Made by a program: the position numbers and the translations under genes. This document shows positions 20,658 through 32,383 of a DNA stretch of 64,000 nucleotides, piece by piece. The DNA lies in contig JANCRA010000028.1 in assembly GCA_024362935.1 (NCBI GenBank), forward strand, positions 6,382,476 to 6,446,475, in the 5' to 3' direction. How positions within the stretch are numbered: position 1 is the first letter of the stretch; each line of letters starts with the position of its first letter. A model generated the notes under the pieces. That model saw only the letters and a program-made list of their open reading frames with translations. It was not told the origin of the DNA and made no database searches. The DNA is from Setophaga petechia. Its lineage: Eukaryota; Chordata; Aves; Passeriformes; Parulidae.

Positions 20658-23600
20658 GTAAGCCCTGGCTTTTGTTTTTATGAGAAATTCAAGCAGTTCT
20701 TGGACTTTGCTTTTGGGGGCTTTTTTTTTTGTTTCCACTGCTGAGCTGGGCTGAAATCCAGCTCTGGTCCTGAGGGAGAGCTGGTGCTGTGTGGCTGAGG
20801 TGCAAATGGATTGGAAAATGTGCTTGAAACCCATCCAACCTGCAGGCCAAAATGAACCTTGCACTCTTGGTGTTGGTCTGTGCCTCTCACCTTCTGAGAA
20901 AATATAAAACATGAGTTTGAACTCTAATGCATCTCTCTGGAGAGCAGCTCAGCAGGGGTAAGGATGGTGGGCATTGCTCTGGGCTGGACTGGGAGCTTCC
21001 CCAGCCCAGGAATGGGGCCCGGCTGGAAGGAAACAACCCCAGTATCCATGGTGCCCACTAGGGAGCCTATGGGAGAACTGGAGAGAGTGACAGGGCAGGG
21101 GGGAATGGCTTTAAATTGAAGGAGAGTAGGGATAGGTGGGACATTGGGGAGAAATTCTTCCCTGTGAGGGTGGGGAGGCCCTGGCACGGGGTGCCCAGAG
21201 AAGCTGTGGCTGCCCCATCCCTAAAAGTGCCCAAGGCAAGGTTGGATGGGGCTTGGAGCAACCTGGGCTAGTGGAAGGTGTCCTTGCCCATGGCAGGGGG
21301 TGGAAAAGGATTCCTTTAAACCCATTCTGTGATTCTGTGGATGGAGGATCTGATGAAGCCTGGTGTGTCAGCTGCACCAAAGAGAAAATAAACTTGGGTT
21401 AAAATGGAACAACTGCTGCTCTTAAAACATTTAAGAGAGAGCTCATAGAGGGATTCCTTTTTTAGTGTATCTTGATTTGCCTCTAAAAATCAATTTTGAA
21501 ATTATTTTATGGCAACTTTTATGAACATTGTCTGCTCTTCTGTTATAATCACACCCCACTTTGGTTTACAGCTTTCTCCTCTCATCCCATCTTGCTTTCC
21601 ATCTGGCAAATGTAAAAGTGGTACCAGTCTGGCACAGCTGGAAGAAAACTGCTTTTTGCTTCAGGAGCCCACAGCTTTGTTTTTACATAGACCCTATAAA
21701 AACTATAGCCATGTCTGTAAACCTTTAAAGGGAAGAACCCTCCTGGAGAGGAGGGGTTGGAATGAGGCGATCTTCAAGGTCCCTTCCAACCCAAACCATC
21801 CTGTGATTCTAAGACCCTTCTCTGGCTCAGGGGTGAATTATCACCTTGTTTCCTTTCCTTTCGAAGCAGCTGCTGCTTCCTTTCTGACCTTCTCCTGTGC
21901 AAACACCGAGATGGAAAAATTCCCCAGGGACGGGCAGAGCCCTGCACGGCTGAGACGTGTCTGCAGGCAGCACAGGGGCTCTGGGGCTGGCAGAAACGAA
22001 ACATCCTGCAAGGGAAAAAGCAGTTTCTGTTCTGTCTTGGATTTATTTATTTTTATTTCCCAATAAAAATGGGAACTGAGCCCGTTATTGGTAACTTGCA
22101 GCCTGGAGCTCCTTGCTGGCCTCATCCCACCCACTGCATCCACGGCACCAGGCGCAGGTTCTGGTGACTAAATCTCATCTCTGCTTCCTGCAGCTGCAAT
22201 GCTCCAAATCCCAGAGCCCTGGAGGGGACCAGCCCTGGAGAGCAGCTCCACGAGCTCCTTTGTGGGGATTTGTTATAATTAAAACAAATATCTGGGGAAT
22301 TTGTTGCTCAGCAAACACTTGGAGTGGGAGGCACCGGGTCTTGCCTCCCCACCGAGGCTCTGGCGGGTGCCAGGGGCCCTGGGGGAAATTCATTTTTCTT
22401 GATTTTAATGTAATTAAAATTCCCTGCATGGCTGAGGCTGCTGTGTTGTAGCTGCCTGGTTGAAATGCTGCTCCTGTGCTGGAGAAACAGGGCTGCTTTC
22501 TGCATGGGAAGCATCCCCCATCAGATAGCACAGCTCTCTCCATCGGGAGAGGGTTGAAAATGGAGAGAAATTAAGTGGTGTTGGCAGAGATGGCACATCA
22601 GCCTGCGCTGGAGCAAGAAGGGTGGTTTGGCAGTTAAAAGCACCTCCCTGTCTTCCACTGGGCCTCCTCTTGGTTTAATTCACAGAGCTCAGAGTTATCA
22701 GGCACGGGAGGGAAATCAATGCTGTTTATTCCCCCTCTGTAATAACCACACAGGCTGAGCTGATCTTGCCTCTGAGAGCCCTGCTGCATTGTCCCCAGGG
22801 ACAGTTTGATTCAATTGAGTGACTTTTTTTTTTTTTTTTAATTCATTGATTTCTTTTCATTTATTTTCTTTGCTATTTTTTTTTCCTTTTCTCAGGCTTC
22901 CAAACCCAAGGTGAGCATCCCGCTGTCGGCCATCATCGAGGTGCGCACCACCATGCCCCTGGAGATGCCTGACAAAGACAACACCTTTGTCCTAAAGGTG
23001 AGAGCAGGGTGTGGATCCCTACAGGAACCCCCTCTGCACCTGAACCCTGCAGAGCAGGAGGGTCAGACCCCAAAGGGATCATTACCTTGGCTTTCAGAGC
23101 TGAGGTGCCAGCAGCACAAATGCTCCCCAGAGGATCCCTGCCTGCTCCAGCTGACACCAAGGGTGTTTTGGGATCAAGCTGTTTGGCTTTCACCATGGGG
23201 TTTGGCTTCTCTGTGTCACCAGGAGATGGGTTAAATCAGTGACCTGAGACAACCTGCAAGGGAAAATGCTCCTTGCTGCAGCTGCTTGTGGTTTTGTGGC
23301 TGCTGCTGTCCCAGATCAGTGACGTGTGGTGGCTGTTTCATTGACACACTGTGGTGGCCCTTAGTGCTGTCATCTGGTTGATGAGGTGGCAGCTGGTCAA
23401 AGGTTGGACTTGATGACCTTGGAGGTCTTTTCCAGCCTTAGTGATTCTATGGGAGCAGCTCTGTGGGGCAAATGAGACCCTGGGGATCAACCACACATGA
23501 GTCTGGGGGCATGAGCAGAGAGTGAAAGTCTCTTTCTTCAGAATTTTCCATATCATGCAAATAATTAGCTCAATGCTGCCTCCTGCTCTGCTGGAAGACA

Positions 23601-26600
23601 ACAGCCTGCCATGGCAGATCAGGACTGAATTTTGCAGGGTCTTGGACACTGTGACAGTGATGGACCACTAGATTTTGAGCATTTGTTTGTTCTACCTCTT
23701 CTAAACCCCTCTCTCCCTGATGCTTCTTCCCCAGAGTGTGTGGCAATGCAGAACAGAGAGGCCAGGCCTCCCAGCTGAATGAACCTGCTTGAAAGCTTAG
23801 AAACTATGAAAGGAAAAGAGGGGGAAAATTGAGCCTGGCTTTGTGAAAGCCCCCAAGCCTTGAAATCCACCGGGCCCCAGCACACATTCCCAGGAGAAAT
23901 TTCTTTCCATCAAATCCAGCTCCTTGTCAAGGTCACACAACTTCTCCTGACACCTTCCCCTCTCCAAGGGCTTCTTGCTGTTCAGCCTCAGCAGTGGTCA
24001 GTGCCCACCATGGGCACAGAGGCTCATTCAGCTGTTGTTTTCTGTGCCTCAAAGGCCAGCCTCAAGTGTCTCCTGTTTTCCAGACTGACCAGCCCAGGCT
24101 CCTCTTTGCTTTCCTTGCAGGCTCTGGAGATGGAATGCCCCAAAGCGTACACAGGGCCGTGGCCCAGAGCGGATGGGAAGGATTGCTTCTCCTTTCTTCT
24201 TCCTCTCTGTCCAGCCCAAGCTGATGCAGTGCTTGCCTCACGCCATGCTGATGATGGTGTTGACTCACATGCAGCCTGTGGGCTGGTGTAACTCTGGGAT
24301 GGTTTCTGCAGAGCTACTCCCAGGCCGTGGTTCCCCAGCCCGCACACCCACAGCCATCACTCTGAGCCCAGGGCTCACCCTGTCCTTGAGCTGGAGGCTG
24401 GTTTCAGCTTCTTCTTCCACTTCAGCTTTGACAAGTCCATTTGAATTCTTGCCTGGTCCTCCAACACATTTTCAGTGTGATGTCATCCATGAATTGATCA
24501 GGTATCCTCACATTCTTTTGTGCTCATCACTGAGGAGCACACACAGAGAGCCTTTGATGGGAAGGAGCACATCCCTCAGCTTTGACCACTGGCCATTGAC
24601 AACCCATCAGCCATTGATCTCTGCTCTTGGAATATGGCTCATCACATTCTTGTCACGTTTTCTAGATCCCCTTACAAGCCCCACCTCAAATGTGTCACAT
24701 CAGTGTCCAAAGCGTGTTCAACACCCAGGAGTGCCACTGCTTCTCCCTATCCCTGGAGCTGTCACAAGCATGAGCAGATGGGCTTGGTCATGACCCCTTC
24801 TGGGGGGTTTCAGCCTCCTGGGAGCCTGTGAGAGATGGTTTCTCTGGCTGCTGGAGGAAAATTCTGCACTTGCCCTCTTCCCATATTCTGAAGCCAGGCA
24901 TGCTCTCTCCATTCCCACTGCTAGCAGCTTGGTGACTGCTCCAGCCATTCCTTTAATGCACTTCTGGAGTGCTCCAAACCCTGCCAGCTGGAAAATACCT
25001 GCTTTACCAGGTACCTCCTGCTCCTGCCCTGTCCTGGCTCTCACCCTGCCACAGGGAAATTGATCACAATTGATCCTTTGAGTGAGCAGAGCCAGCAAGC
25101 ACAGCATGGAGCTCCCCAGCCAGGCTTTGCTCTCCCCTCCCAGCTGCTGACACAGGATGCTGCTCCCTTTTTCTCACATCCATTATTATTTGTGGTTCAT
25201 TTTCTGCCTGGCTCCTTCTTGCTGGGACATCTTTTTGCTCCCCCATTCCCCCTTTGCTGGCTGGACTTGCAGAGGAGGTGAAGCACCCTCAGTTTAGCAG
25301 GTTAGGTGGGAAAGCTGGGTGCTGTGGTTTCCCTTTCTGTGTGATGTGGAGCCCAATCTCAACCTTCACACACAACACAGAGGTCATGATGGGTGGAAAA
25401 GCCCCTGCCTCATTTAGGGATGTTACTATGGCTGGAAAAGCCCCTGCCTTGCTTGGGGAGGCCACACTGAAATAGTTCCTGCCAGACTGCCTAAAAATGA
25501 GCAGCCAGCATGTCCCCAGAGCCCATCAGACATGAAGCACATGCAGTTTTTTCCATTGCACAAGCAGGTGCTTGCAAAATACCCAAGCCCTGCATGTGCT
25601 TTGCTTGCTGTCATGCTCTGCATGAGTGAGCAGCCCCATCTCCCACGTCAGCTTCACGCCTTGCCCTCAAAAAGCCAGAGAAGATCCTTTCTTAAGTTAA
25701 ACAAACTGGGGAGGGGGATCTTTGCTACTCCCCTCCACCTCTGCTCAGGACAGGGTCCAGGTCAGTGCTCAGCCCCAGCCAGAGCTCTGCTCCCTGCCCT
25801 CCCTGCTTATTTTCAGGATGGTGATTCAGTTGTTTGTGATTAATTGAATTTGCTTGGAGGTTGTCTCAGCTGGCAATGTGACACTCTCCCGGAGTCAGGG
25901 CTGCTCTGCCACCTCGGGAACACGATGTTTAAGGCTCCATGAGGGATGCAGGGAAACCTGCCAGAGGCACAGAGCATCCCATGGCATCTGAGTCCACTGA
26001 TGTGGAGCTTCTGGTTCTGCCTGGCCCCAGAAAGGCACAGCTCCTTTGGGCTGGACAGTTTGGAGGCTCTTCTGTGTCCTAATTTTTGTTTATTATTTTT
26101 TCCCTGTGAAAGGGAGTTTCTCTCCCACTCTGTTGCAATCAGAAGTCAGAAGCCTCCTGGACCAGCAGGCAGCAAAGATAATGGAGGAGAGGTTTAAAAC
26201 TCCTGGGGTCTGGCAGGGTTGTGGGGCAGAGAGCAGTGTGGCTTCTGCTACAGCTGTGCAGAGCTAGTTCTGGGGGGACACAGAGGTGTCCCAGGAGTGA
26301 GGGATGCTGTCTGTGCTTGGGCATAGTGCCATGTACCCTGATGCTGCCAGCCTGGTGTGTTTTTTCTGTGGAGGCTGAAAAAACCTTGTAAAAATTTTGT
26401 CAGGTACTTGCTGATAGTGGTGCAGTGGGATTCTTCTCTGAGCTCTAGATTTGGTCAGGGGTCATCTTGGATACATCTCTCTGGGTCAGCCTTTGGCACC
26501 CCTGTGCTGGGATGGGGTGGGACACTGATGCTCTGGGTCACCCCTGTGCTGGGATGGGATGGGACGCTGATCCTCTGGGTCACCCCTGTGATGGGATGGG

Positions 26601-29600
26601 ATGGGACATCCTCTCCTGCTGAGCTGGGGTGCTGTTCAGGGGTCTGGCTGGGCTCTGGGGTGGGGGGCAGCAGCCTGGCACAGCTGACTCCATGCCACAT
26701 GGCCTGCAGGTGGAGAATGGGGCCGAGTACATCCTGGAGACCATCGACTCCCTGCAGAAGCACTCGTGGGTGGCTGATATCCAGGACTGCATCGACCCTG
26801 GGTAAGGAGTGCTGGGGAGGGGCTCTGTGGGGCTGAGCTCTGCTGCCTGAGCACGGGCTCTTACCCAGATGCAATTTTTTCTGCTTGGGTTGTCACAGGA
26901 AGTGCCCAGCTCACAGCAGCAGAGGTCTGGAGGCAGAGTTAGCAGCTTGTGTCTGGCAGGGGTGCAGAGCACTGGCCACTTGTTCATCCTTCTCTGTCCC
27001 ATGTCCTCTCAGCCTGGCAGAGGCAGGTGACCTGGGAACACAGCTTCAAAGTAGGAAGCTCCTAAAACCCACCTTCTGAATCTTTTATATCATATTTGAG
27101 CTATTTTCCATGTTTTTTTCCAGCTTAGCATCCATGATATATTTAAGATTCTGCTGGTTGAATTGATTTATTTGTATTTCTATCACAGTGGCATCAGTGT
27201 TGTCACTGGAGTCATAACTCAGCCAAAACTTCTCATCTGCTGTTTCACCAGCACGTGCAGCAAGTTTGTGTCAGGGAGGTTTGTGTGCCTGGTGCTGCTG
27301 CCCTTCAGCTGGCTCAGCCTTGGGGAAACCCTGGCACTGCCTTTCTTGGCACAGTTTTGGAAAAACCAAGTGCCTGTGCTTGTAGCAGTGAAAACATCAC
27401 TCAAATGTGGAATAGAGGCTTGGAGAGGCTCCTGCTCCCTCCAGGCTGCCTTTGGCCCCTCCTGCTAGAGAGAGGCATTTGGTCACCACGGAGGCTGCAT
27501 CTCACAGAGAGGATGCACTGGTGCACTCCAGATCTTTGCTCCTTTTGCTGTTTTCAGAAATCCATAATTCATTGGCATGGATTGCCCAGAGCAGCTGTGG
27601 CTGCCCCATCCCTGGAAGTGTCCAAGGCCAGGCTGGACAGGGCTTGGAGCAACCTGGGCTAGTGGAAGGTGTCCCTGCCCAAGGCAGGGGGGTGGAACAA
27701 GATGAGCTTTAAATTCCCTTCCGACCCAAACCATTCTATGATTCTGTTACTCAAGAAGCACTGCTGAGGCTGAGCTGCTGATGTGAGGCTGGGAAAAGGC
27801 CTTTTTTTCCTCACTCCATGTTTCAGTGCTGGTTTTCCAGCTGGAGCTGAGCACCACGGCCGTGCTGCCCTCGAGCCACCGCAGGAGCCACTGATGTCCC
27901 CATGCCAGCCCCTGGCTCTGCCCCTGTCTGTGCCCCTGGCAGCCTCCCAGCCCTCTCTGTTTGCTTAGCACCCAGCACCAGCCTGCTCTGGCCCCCGGAC
28001 GTGACTGTAAAGCAAATAATAATGAACTGCAGAGCAAATAATAATGAGCTGTTTAATACACCGCCACACACGCCGGGCGCCAAGAGCGAATTCTCAATCA
28101 GCTCCCGATGCTCCTGCCAAGGGCTGCGTGCTGGAGCTGCCTCCTGAGCACCCAGCCACAGCTTTTCTGCAGAGCTCTGTTGGTTTTGGTTTCCTTCCTC
28201 CCTTCTTGTTTTTAACTGGCTGCAGCTGAATGACTCCCAATGGCTGATTCACTCGCTGGCCACTAAATAATTCAGCAGCTTCCCCTGCTGCCTGTGCCCA
28301 CGTGGCCCATGTGAAGCAAGAGCTGCCGAGTGCTGTGGGCAGCTCTGGACTCTTGCTGGTGGCTGGGATAAAAATAGGATGTGGAGCAAGTCGGGTGCTT
28401 GTGCAAGAAGGGTGCTGAAGTGCACGGGGAGGGCTGGCAACAGGGATGTTCTGAGTGGCTCCCTGGCTCTATTCCCGCTTGCTGTCTTGCTCCAGGCCTC
28501 CTTAGTGGTTTATGTCTTTTAGGGATGGAATTCCTGTGGGTGGGTAATTCCCTTTGTAGAGGGTGAAAGTGAAAGCGCCCTCGGGTGGGAAGGTGTGTGG
28601 GTGCAAAGCAAAGCAGAGTCAAGGTAACAGCTTTCCTTCCAAACCCACAAAATCCTGCAGCAAAATCCTGCAGCTGGAATTGACCAGCATGACCTGTGCA
28701 GTGTGAGCTTTCAAGGGTTTCATCCTTCCCACGCTGGTTTCTCACCCCCAAAAAGTCATGTTTGGTGACTGCTCTGCCTCTCAGTGCTGTTGGTGCAGTG
28801 GCAACCCCTTGGGAGGAATTCAGGGGCAATAGGATGTGCTCTTGGATCACACTGCAATTTTGTTTGGTGTAATCCCCATTCCGTGCCTGTGAATGGAGGT
28901 GCCACATGTGTGTGTCTCTGTGCTCTCCTCCAGGGACAGTGGGGACGACATTGAGCTGGTGTCCTGTGCACAGGGACCCTGTCTGCCAGGCAGGACAACC
29001 TCGTCCAGCTGCGAGTTCCTGAATGATGGTAAGGAACTACATCTGGGAAAGTCTGGGACTCCCTCAGAGCCATAACCTAGCCCTCAGGTGTCTCTAAGAT
29101 CCAGGAGTATCCAACACAGTTGCCTGCAGAGCAGGACAATCCTCATCTTTGCCCAGTGATGCTGGGTGATGCTGAGCCATGCACTCATCCCTCTGCAATT
29201 TCCCTTCCAGAGGTACCCAGGCCACCAGACAGATGTGCCCTGCCCAGCTCTCACAACGCTGCCATGGCCACCTCTGTCCCTGTGCCCCCAGGCCGGGGCA
29301 GGGACTCCCTGGGGGAGCTCCTCACCCACGTCCCACTGGAAAACTTCCTGCAGACGCTGGAGTCCTCCCCCAATGCTGGTGGGCACCTCACAGGTACTGG
29401 GATGCAGGATGCAGCACCCATCTCACTCAGGTGGGATGCAGGATGCAGCACCCAGCATCTCACTCTGGAGGGTGCGCAGAGGGAGAGGAGGAGGGAGGGT
29501 GATGTTCAGGCGCTCCCTAAAAACCTGCTGTCCCTGTGGGCAGGGGAGGACAGCGAGGCCGAGGCTGAGATCAACCTGTCTGACTTCCCCTGGTTCCACG

Positions 29601-32383
29601 GGACTCTGTCCCGGATCAAGGCAGCCCAGCTGGTGCTGTTCGGGGGCGCCCGCAGCCACGGCCTGTTCGTCATCCGGCAGAGCGAGACACGGCCAGGCGA
29701 GTACGTGCTGACCTTCAACTTCCAGGGCAAAGCCAAGGTGGGTGTCCTCTGCTCCTCCCTGTCCTCTGCTCCTCCCTGTCCTCTGCTCCTCCCTGTCCTC
29801 GGCTCCTCCCTGTTCCCTGCTCCTTCCTGTCCTCTGCTTCTCTGTGATTGTTAGTGTAGGAATGACTGGGGTAGGATGGTCAGGATGGACGGAGATGAGA
29901 GATCTCTGCAGCCAGGTCGTGGAATTTGGGGTTTGTTGCAAAGGGCCTGGGTGCAGGGCCCTGCTTGGAGCTGCCAGCCACAGCTCAAAGCAGGCATGAG
30001 AGAAAAGAGGGGTAGAGAGGATGAGAGGGTAAGAGGGCAAGAGAGTAAGAGAGCAAAAGCGTAAGAGGGTAAAAGGGTACAAGAGCAAAGTTCCCCTTAC
30101 AATACCATAAATCTTCTTCTGTGTTGAATATTCTCATTCTCACTAACCAATCTAGTACAAGATACAAATCCTATAGTATTTCCATACAGCTTGTAAGAAT
30201 CATTACATTACCATACTGTGTTACATTTTAAACCCTAAAAACTCCTCTTTGGGCCCCTTCTGCCAAGCTAGTAGAGTCTGCTCTGACCCTTGGGCCTGTC
30301 TGCAAGCAGAGGGTATTGTTTGATCAAAAGGGGATCACCTTCAGTCTGGCCACACCATTGTTTTCCAGTTGTTCAGTAACTAAAGGATCTCAAAGCTTGT
30401 TTTCATTTCAATCTCGCTTATAGTTTCTATATTCTCAAAATCTTTTGCCAGACAATCATATTTATAAGACTTTCCTCTTTCATCTTCCACAACATGTTAG
30501 TGCCAGCCCTGCCCAGCACCTCAGGTTCCTTCTTGCTCTGTGGGTGACCCCAAATGCAGCAGCTCTGCAGGGAGCTGCACCCCTCCCTCAGGACCACCTG
30601 CCCCTCTGCCCCAAGCCCCCTGTGCATCCTGGCCAGCCCCTTCTACACCTTCCCAACTGGATCAGTGCCTGTCATGTGAGCATATGGATGAATACCCATG
30701 GGGGCTCAGTGTAGCCTGGCACACCTTCCCCTGCCCTCTCCTTGTCTGTTCCATGCCCTGAAGTACCCAGATGCCCTATGAAAAACCAACCACAAGCAGT
30801 TTTTTCTGGCTCCCTTTTCTAGCAGAGATTGCCTATTCTTGTCACCTTGCAAGAAGTCGTTCAGGTGGGCTGGAGACTTCTCCAGGCTGTCAGTGACCCC
30901 CAGAATCAGAGCTTCAGCCACTCCTGGTTATACCCAGACACCCTTCTCTGGGTGTTCCTTTATGGTGCTCATCCAGGAGGGGTCAAACTGCTCCTGGGGC
31001 TTCAGTGAGGTAAAAGTGAGGTTCACTGAGTATAAAAGTGAGGTTTTACAGGAAACACCCTGCAGCAGGGTAAACACAACAACCCTGTTTGGAGCGAACC
31101 TCCCTTGGCTGATGGAGGTGCAGATTGCAAGGGTGAGTGTCACCCTCACACCCCCAGCTCACCCCGTGCCCCCTGCCCTTGCAGCACCTGCGGCTGTCGC
31201 TGAACGAGAGCGGGCAGTGCCACGTGCAGCACCTCTGGTTCCAGACCATCTTTGACATGCTGCGCCACTTCCACACGCACCCCATCCCGCTGGAGTCGGG
31301 CGGCGCCGCCGACATCACCCTGCGCAGCTACGTGGTGGCACAGAGCCCGCAGCCAGGTGGGTGCCAGCCTGGGTGGGGACTGGGATATTGTGCCTAAAAA
31401 GGGACAGATCCATGGGATTCCCTCCCCAAAGCAGTGCCCTGCTGATGTGTGTGGCTCTGGAGGTGTGCCAGGGTGGGTGTCACCCACTGGAGGCAGGCAT
31501 TGAGGCCCAGGCAGCAGCAGGGCTGTGTTGGTGTGACCCTTGTGCCAGTCTGGGTGACAGTGCCCTGTGACCCCTCGCTGTGAGTGTCAGTGCCCTGTGT
31601 CCCCTGTGCCTGGCTGTGGGTGTCAGTACCCTGTGACCCCTGGCTGTGGGTGACAGTGCCCTGGGGCCCCTGGCTGTGGGTGTCAGTGCCCTGGGGCCCC
31701 TGGCTGTGGGTGTTGGTGCCGTGTGACCCCTGGCTGTGGGTGTTGGTGCCCTGTGACCCCTTGCTGTGGGTGTCAGTGCCCTGTGACCCCTGTGGGTGTC
31801 AGTGCCCTGTGTCCCCTGTCCCTGGCTGTGGGTGTCAGTGCCCTGTGACCCCTGTCCCCGGCCATGGGTGACAGTGCCCTGGCTCGGGCAGGACAGGAGC
31901 AGAGATGTCTGCAGGCTCGGAGCATCCTGCTATGCAGGGAGAGAGCGGGAAGGAGAATTGGAGAAGAAAAGGGTCGGGGATGGAGAGGGGGTGTGGGAAG
32001 GTACCAGAGAGGGAGGGGGCCGAGCCCGCAGGCAGCACAGGAGGGATCAAGCTCGTGTTTCCTTTGCAGACACCGGTCCCCCGCCACCCCTGGTGTCGCA
32101 GCCCCCGGGCTGCCGGGTCGACCTGCCACCTCCACACTACTTCTGCAGCACAGCCCCCCCGGGCCCGCCGGTGCCGCCACCCGCCGAGGGGGTGCCCGTG
32201 GCCCCCGCTGTCCCGGTCCCCGCACCCTACCACCGCCTGGAGGGTGCCCTGGGCCCCCGCAGCCGCAGCGACAGCGCCGAGCGCCGGCCGGAGCCCCCTG
32301 CCGCCGGTGCCGAGGACTACCACGAGGCTGACAGCGCCCGGAGCCGCACCCGGGCCGTGGAAAACCAGTACTCCTTCTACTGA
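19797..32383 (+). CDS. SH2B2: SH2B adapter protein 2 (APS), 8 coding exons, 670 aa
   Basis: Adapter that binds activated insulin receptor, JAK2 and other tyrosine kinases and couples them to Cbl. It acts in the cytoplasm and at the membrane. Coding exons are 19797-20657, 22896-22997, 26710-26801, 28934-29028, 29211-29393, 29544-29737, 31185-31356 and 32070-32383. They sum to 2,013 nt, exactly 671 codons, with GT-AG at every junction. Residues ~16-75 are the Phe-rich dimerisation domain ([22 protein letters not shown]). Residues ~232-350 are the PH domain, spread over three exons. Residues ~461-560 are the SH2 domain ([15 protein letters not shown] with phosphotyrosine-binding R489). The C-terminus [10 protein letters not shown] matches the Cbl-binding motif of APS, with Y667 as the likely phosphosite. 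The start is the first ATG in the exon, with G at -3. SH2B1 and SH2B3 are less likely given this C-terminus and the neighbours PRKRIP1 and ORAI2. Confidence 0.95.
21062..21340 (+). mobile_element. CR1 LINE 3' tail
   Basis: Diagnostic text includes 'gagaaattcttccctgtgag', 'aagctgtggctgcccc', 'ttggagcaacctgggctag' and a terminal 'cccattctgtgattctgtgg'. Confidence 0.9.
21752..21810 (+). mobile_element. CR1 LINE 3' tail (short)
   Basis: About 60 bp: 'gaggcgatcttcaagg' followed by 'tcccttccaacccaaacc' and 'atcctgtgattct'. Confidence 0.85.
22896..22997 (+). other. SH2B2: SH2B2 coding exon: PH domain middle
   Basis: The exon is 102 nt, phase 0 at both ends, after a long pyrimidine tract ending CTCAG. 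It encodes [20 protein letters not shown] and 14 further residues ending FVLK (288-321). The donor is GTGAGA. Confidence 0.93.
23388..23450 (+). mobile_element. CR1 LINE 3' tail (short)
   Basis: 'ggttggacttgatgacctt', 'ggaggtcttttccagcctt' and 'agtgattctatg' match the last ~60 bp of CR1. Confidence 0.85.
26502..26612 (+). repeat. ~51-bp tandem repeat, about 2-3 copies
   Basis: 'gtgctgggatggggtggg' followed by 'ctctgggtcacccct' recurs with a period of about 51 bp. It ends about 100 bp before the SH2B2 exon at 26710. Confidence 0.8.
26710..26801 (+). other. SH2B2: SH2B2 coding exon: PH domain C-terminal helix
   Basis: The exon is 92 nt. It encodes [20 protein letters not shown] then [10 protein letters not shown], the C-terminal helix of the PH domain with its conserved Trp. 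The acceptor is CCTGCAG and the donor GTAAGG; it ends in phase 2. Confidence 0.93.
26802..28933 (+). other. SH2B2 intron 4
   Basis: A 2.1-kb noncoding intron with one CR1 tail (27582-27747) and a doubled 'gagcaaataataatga' segment near 28010-28055. No further coding sequence is seen. Confidence 0.8.
27582..27747 (+). mobile_element. CR1 LINE 3' tail
   Basis: It runs from 'ttgcccagagcagctgtgg' through 'ttggagcaacctgggctag' to 'ccattctatgattctg', the standard CR1 3' end. Confidence 0.9.
28934..29028 (+). other. SH2B2: SH2B2 coding exon: inter-domain linker
   Basis: The exon is 95 nt and restores frame from phase 2 to phase 1. It encodes an acidic/Ser linker beginning [12 protein letters not shown]. 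The acceptor is CTCCAG and the donor GTAAGG. The linker is not a conserved domain, so the assignment rests on frame closure and splice sites. Confidence 0.85.
29211..29393 (+). other. SH2B2: SH2B2 coding exon: Pro/Ser linker
   Basis: The exon is 183 nt, phase 1 in and out. It encodes [18 protein letters not shown] and on to [17 protein letters not shown], text typical of the SH2B family PH-SH2 linker. The acceptor is TTCCAG and the donor GTACTG. The flanking introns are very short (182 and 150 bp). Confidence 0.88.
29544..29737 (+). other. SH2B2: SH2B2 coding exon: SH2 domain N-terminal half
   Basis: The exon is 194 nt. It encodes the acidic lead-in [15 protein letters not shown], then [16 protein letters not shown], the FLVR-type motif FVIRQSE, and ends [13 protein letters not shown] (residue 509). 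The acceptor is GGGCAG and the donor GTGGGT, phase 0. Confidence 0.95.
29738..29848 (+). repeat. Short C/T-rich tandem repeat next to SH2 exon donor
   Basis: The unit 'cctctgctcctccctgt' (17-18 bp) repeats about five times directly after the donor at 29738. Confidence 0.8.
29855..30494 (-). mobile_element. Solo LTR of an endogenous retrovirus (ERVK-like)
   Basis: The 640-bp element starts TGTAGGAATG and ends TTCCACAACA, so it has the TG...CA termini of an LTR. It is flanked by a 6-bp duplication, TGTTAG, at 29849-29854 and 30495-30500, as expected for ERVK/ERV2-type integration. It has no internal retroviral coding sequence. It includes a GTAAGAGG-type repeat (about 30020-30080). I recognise the text as a passerine LTR family but cannot name it without a library search. 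The minus orientation is probable, not proven. It sits in the intron that splits the SH2 domain. Confidence 0.85.
31185..31356 (+). other. SH2B2: SH2B2 coding exon: SH2 domain C-terminal half
   Basis: The exon is 172 nt, phase 0 in and 1 out. It encodes [19 protein letters not shown], then [20 protein letters not shown] and DITLRSYVV, the expected second half of an APS-type SH2 domain. The acceptor is CTTGCAG and the donor GTGGGT. Confidence 0.95.
31357..32069 (+). other. SH2B2 intron 8, mostly minisatellite
   Basis: About half of this 713-bp intron is the 30-bp minisatellite below. The rest is noncoding. Confidence 0.85.
31553..31885 (+). repeat. 30-bp minisatellite, ~11 copies
   Basis: The unit is 'ggctgtgggtgtcagtgccc' followed by 'tgtgacccct', with about eleven variable copies. 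A 30-bp period keeps frames open, giving the spurious '[10 protein letters not shown]' translation. Confidence 0.92.
32070..32383 (+). other. SH2B2: SH2B2 last coding exon: Pro-rich tail and Cbl motif
   Basis: The exon encodes a Pro-rich tail ([18 protein letters not shown]) and ends [10 protein letters not shown] followed by TGA. The final motif fits the RA-V-x-N-Q-pY-S/T consensus by which the APS family binds the Cbl TKB domain. The acceptor is CTTTGCAG. Confidence 0.95.

Larger units (their letters stand above)
20658..22895 (+). other. SH2B2 intron 2 with CR1 remnants
   Basis: This 2.2-kb intron inside the PH domain carries two CR1 tails (21062-21340 and 21752-21810). No further coding sequence is seen in the rest. 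A T-rich tract (about 22828-22890) precedes the acceptor. Confidence 0.8.
22998..26709 (+). other. SH2B2 intron 3
   Basis: A 3.7-kb noncoding intron. It contains a CR1 tail (23388-23450) and a 51-bp repeat in three copies (26502-26612). No extra exon is recognised in the remainder. Confidence 0.8.
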
